Source of the DNA: Chromatiales bacterium
Lineage (GTDB): Bacteria > Pseudomonadota > Gammaproteobacteria > UBA6429 > Thiohalophilaceae
Direction of reading: 5' to 3'
DNA length: 8,845 bases
NCBI GenBank assembly: GCA_027001895.1
Contig: JALTLP010000390.1
Coordinates: 1-8,845 of the forward strand
Positions 7,576 through 8,845 of the stretch are shown one piece after another. Numbering within the stretch: position 1 is the first letter of the stretch; each line of letters begins with the position of its first letter. The notes below the pieces were generated by a model. That model did no database searches. It was not told the origin of the DNA and was given only the letters and a program-made list of their open reading frames with translations. A program made the position numbers and the translations under genes.

Positions 7576-7611
7576 TAGTTTATCTCTATTTTAGTTTGTT
7601 TAGATTAAAGC

Positions 7612-8220
7612 CTATCGTCTGTTCGCTTTCCAGCGACGGATATACTGGCGACGTTGGTTACGATTCATACGACGAAGTTTTTGCCTTTCATCGGGCGACA
7701 AACTATTAATCATTTCCTGGCGGCGCTGATGGCGCTCCCGTAGACGGTTTTTGAAACGTTGTTTCTGTTCGGGGGTCATTTTGTCCCAGCGGTTACGAAG
7801 TGCACGGCGTTTTTCTTCTGGCAAAGATTTAAACCAGCGCATCTTGTTTCGAATAGCCTGTTGTTCATCTTTCGGCAAACTCTTAAATTTTTTATAGCGT
7901 TCGCGAATACGCTGACGTTTTTCAGGATCCATATTGCGCCAGCGCTTCAGTCGTTTGCGCGCCTTTTTACGTTGTTCCGGTGACATTTTCTGCCAACGTT
8001 TAACACCTTTTAATAAGCGTTGCTTTTTTTCTGTGCTTAATTCAGGCCATTTATCTGAGACTGACTTTAATATCTTGCGCTGTGCAGTAGTAAGCGAAGA
8101 CCAGCTTAAGTCTGTAGCCTGAACAGCCGCTTCGTTTGAATCGTCAGCCATAACCAAACCTGACAAACCAAAAGCGATGACTATGTATAATGATATTTTA
8201 ATCAACTGCTTATTCATCAT
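7612..8220 (-). CDS. DUF3106-type exported, highly basic repeat protein
   Basis: A 202-residue protein with an N-terminal signal sequence (hydrophobic 9-24, likely cut after VMA at 25). Almost the whole mature chain is made of LTxxQ-like helical repeats: LTTAQ (43), LSTEK (61), MSPEQ (79), MDPEK (97), LPKDE (115), LPEEK (133), MTPEQ (148) and LSPDE (174). The first six are exactly 18 residues apart, with aromatic residues at 58, 76, 94, 112 and 130 in the same register. Arg and Lys dominate and the net charge is strongly positive. Composition and pattern fit DUF3106, and resemble in style the LTxxQ proteins CpxP and Spy (periplasmic chaperone or sensor proteins). The function is unknown. The start ATG (8220, or 8217 for the second of two tandem ATGs) overlaps the upstream stop by 11 nt (8 nt from 8217) and has no clear Shine-Dalgarno, implying translational coupling. 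It is the last gene of the sigma/anti-sigma cluster. Confidence 0.85.
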   Translation of the reverse strand: MMNKQLIKISLYIVIAFGLSGLVMADDSNEAAVQATDLSWSSLTTAQRKILKSVSDKWPELSTEKKQRLLKGVKRWQKMSPEQRKKARKRLKRWRNMDPEKRQRIRERYKKFKSLPKDEQQAIRNKMRWFKSLPEEKRRALRNRWDKMTPEQKQRFKNRLRERHQRRQEMINSLSPDERQKLRRMNRNQRRQYIRRWKANRR

Positions 8221-8482
8221 CGTCTACCACTTGTTTCTCTTGTTGCTTACTACTATCTTTGCCAGTTTCGGTGTTGAGTTCGTTATCCACCCATGCATCA
8301 TCCTGCTGTTCAAATTGCCCAAGCATTTCCAGTAAGTCGAGCGGTGGAATATCTGCAACAACATTATCCCGCTGTTTATCGTCTGCAAAACCTGTTGTCA
8401 GTAACATATTCATGATTAAAATAACGCTAACCCGCCTGAGTCGGGTTGTCTGCCAGCCATTGGTAAAAGTCCAGGTCTTCAT
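8210..8482 (-). CDS. small acidic exported protein of the sigma/DUF3106 cluster
   Basis: A 90-residue product from ATG 8482-8480. Residues 14-33 form a signal peptide-like stretch (RLRR, then VSVILIMNMLLTTGFA) with a likely cut before ADD or DD. The mature part contains a conserved-looking core, IPPLDLLEMLGQFE (45-58), followed by DDAWVD (61-66), and ends in a hydrophilic tail finishing VVDDDE. I recognise the LLE-x-LG-x-(F/W)E...W(V/I)D pattern as typical of uncharacterised proteins beside DUF3106 genes in gammaproteobacteria, from memory only. This start overlaps the upstream gene by 56 nt and has no good Shine-Dalgarno. The alternatives ATG 8413 or 8407 would remove the basic part of the signal peptide, so they are less likely. 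Reading could depend on coupling to the anti-sigma-like gene. Mature protein acidic, next product very basic: a possible pair (inference). Confidence 0.7.
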   Translation of the reverse strand: MKTWTFTNGWQTTRLRRVSVILIMNMLLTTGFADDKQRDNVVADIPPLDLLEMLGQFEQQDDAWVDNELNTETGKDSSKQQEKQVVDDDE

Positions 8483-8819
8483 AAAGTTCGATATTATCCA
8501 GTGTTGAAACAAGTTCCATATCAGTATCTGGAACAATAAACTCACTTTGCCATAAACCTGCCTGCATGAAAATACCCAGTATCACAGAAGCGGTTAAAGC
8601 AAGTCCTGCCACAGGAAATAAACCCTTTAATCTGGAGCTTTTAACTGCTTTAGCACTATTATTTTGCTGTTGCATAATAATTTTTCGGCGCATGTTATAC
8701 AGTTTATCTTTCACATCTGCATCGAGCTTTTCAACACTGTTTTCAAGCAACTCACGACTTTGTTCCAGAAACCTGTCTGAACATTGATCTTTATTTATGT
8801 TTTGTTTATTACTCGCCAT
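8427..8819 (-). CDS. single-TM DUF3619-like protein, probable anti-sigma factor
   Basis: A 130-residue protein: a charged N-terminal cytoplasmic region (1-63) with a helical segment ending in KLDADVKDKLYNMRRKII, one transmembrane helix at about 67-86, and a short exported C-terminal region ending with LDNIELYEDLDFYQWLAD (107-124). The layout (LDA...L...R before the helix, then a (D/E)LDFY-WL ending) resembles DUF3619 and related proteins encoded directly after ECF-like sigma factor genes. A membrane anti-sigma role fits the topology and position but is inference. The ATG at 8819-8817 is chosen because AGGTGA (8830-8825) lies 5 nt upstream; the GTG at 8828 overlaps that site. It overlaps the preceding reading frame by 11 nt and the next gene by 56 nt, consistent with one polycistronic unit. 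Confidence 0.75.
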   Translation of the reverse strand: MASNKQNINKDQCSDRFLEQSRELLENSVEKLDADVKDKLYNMRRKIIMQQQNNSAKAVKSSRLKGLFPVAGLALTASVILGIFMQAGLWQSEFIVPDTDMELVSTLDNIELYEDLDFYQWLADNPTQAG

Positions 8820-8845
8820 AGTAATCACCTAACTGTTCTCTTAAG
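8809..8845 (-). CDS. C-terminal end of an upstream gene, possibly a sigma-70 family (ECF-like) factor
   Basis: Only the last 11 codons are in the window. Read from 8844 on the minus strand they give LREQLGDYYGE followed by TAA at 8811-8809. The LRE-x-LGD ending resembles the final helix of sigma-70 region 4 proteins (arginine-rich, then LRE). Its position just before a DUF3619-like gene, with an 11-nt stop/start overlap, fits the sigma - anti-sigma order known for these clusters. Another frame through the same bases also stops nearby (LKRTVR, TGA at 8827-8825), so the frame is not proven by this fragment alone. Confidence 0.4.
   Translation of the reverse strand, partial: LREQLGDYYGE
8825..8830 (-). 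promoter_or_regulatory. ribosome binding site of the anti-sigma-like gene
   Basis: AGGTGA on the minus strand is 5 nt before ATG 8819. It decides for this ATG over the GTG at 8828, which is part of the site itself. Confidence 0.65.

Noticed and set aside
7515..7611. Intrinsic terminator after the DUF3106 gene
   Set aside because: The spacer is AT-rich with T-runs but I found no stable inverted repeat before them, so no terminator is called.
7759..8122. Plus-strand open frames opposite the DUF3106 gene, with Phe-rich hydrophobic translations
   Set aside because: They mirror the Lys/Arg-rich repeats of the real gene, so the apparent hydrophobic protein is a composition artefact.

Overview
The window looks like chromosomal DNA from a gammaproteobacterium of moderate-to-low GC. 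The evidence is a bacterial-type ValRS, a close relative of E. coli Aas along its whole length, a DUF2970 protein, and a DUF3106-type gene cluster next to what appears to be the tail of an ECF-like sigma factor gene. The genus cannot be named from the sequence alone. No insertion sequences, phage genes, CRISPR arrays, tRNAs or rRNAs were seen. Every base lies within about 140 bp of a gene.

Layout. Positions 1-786 (minus) hold the N-terminal 262 codons of an integral-membrane GT39/PMT_2 glycosyltransferase that runs off the left edge. A 135-bp divergent spacer separates it from valS (922-3720, plus), which is complete and has its HIGH, editing, KMSKS and C-terminal coiled-coil elements. valS converges, with a single base between the stop codons, on a small DUF2970 membrane protein gene (3722-3946, minus). 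The rest of the window is read on the minus strand. From its 5' end (right edge) it runs: likely sigma-factor tail, single-TM anti-sigma/DUF3619-like protein, small acidic exported protein, highly basic exported DUF3106 repeat protein, a 97-bp spacer with a good promoter candidate, aas (acyltransferase/acyl-ACP synthetase fusion), and a UMF1/Atg22-type MFS transporter.

Two functional blocks stand out. The first is the sigma/anti-sigma/acidic/basic set (7612-8845). Its genes overlap one another by 11, 56 and 11 nt, implying tight translational coupling. It resembles an envelope-sensing operon whose last product carries LTxxQ-like helical repeats at an exact 18-residue period. The second is the aas-MFS pair (4070-7511). 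E. coli Aas re-acylates lysophospholipids and is encoded with the flippase LplT. Here the transporter next to Aas belongs to a different MFS family, so it may be a non-homologous replacement (inference).

The most unusual sequence-level observation is the start of the MFS gene. The conserved N-terminal family signature extends upstream of any ATG, GTG or TTG codon. The only well-placed initiation site is an ATT (AUU) codon 7 nt after an AAAGGA Shine-Dalgarno, 4 nt beyond the aas stop. AUU initiation is rare and is best known from infC.
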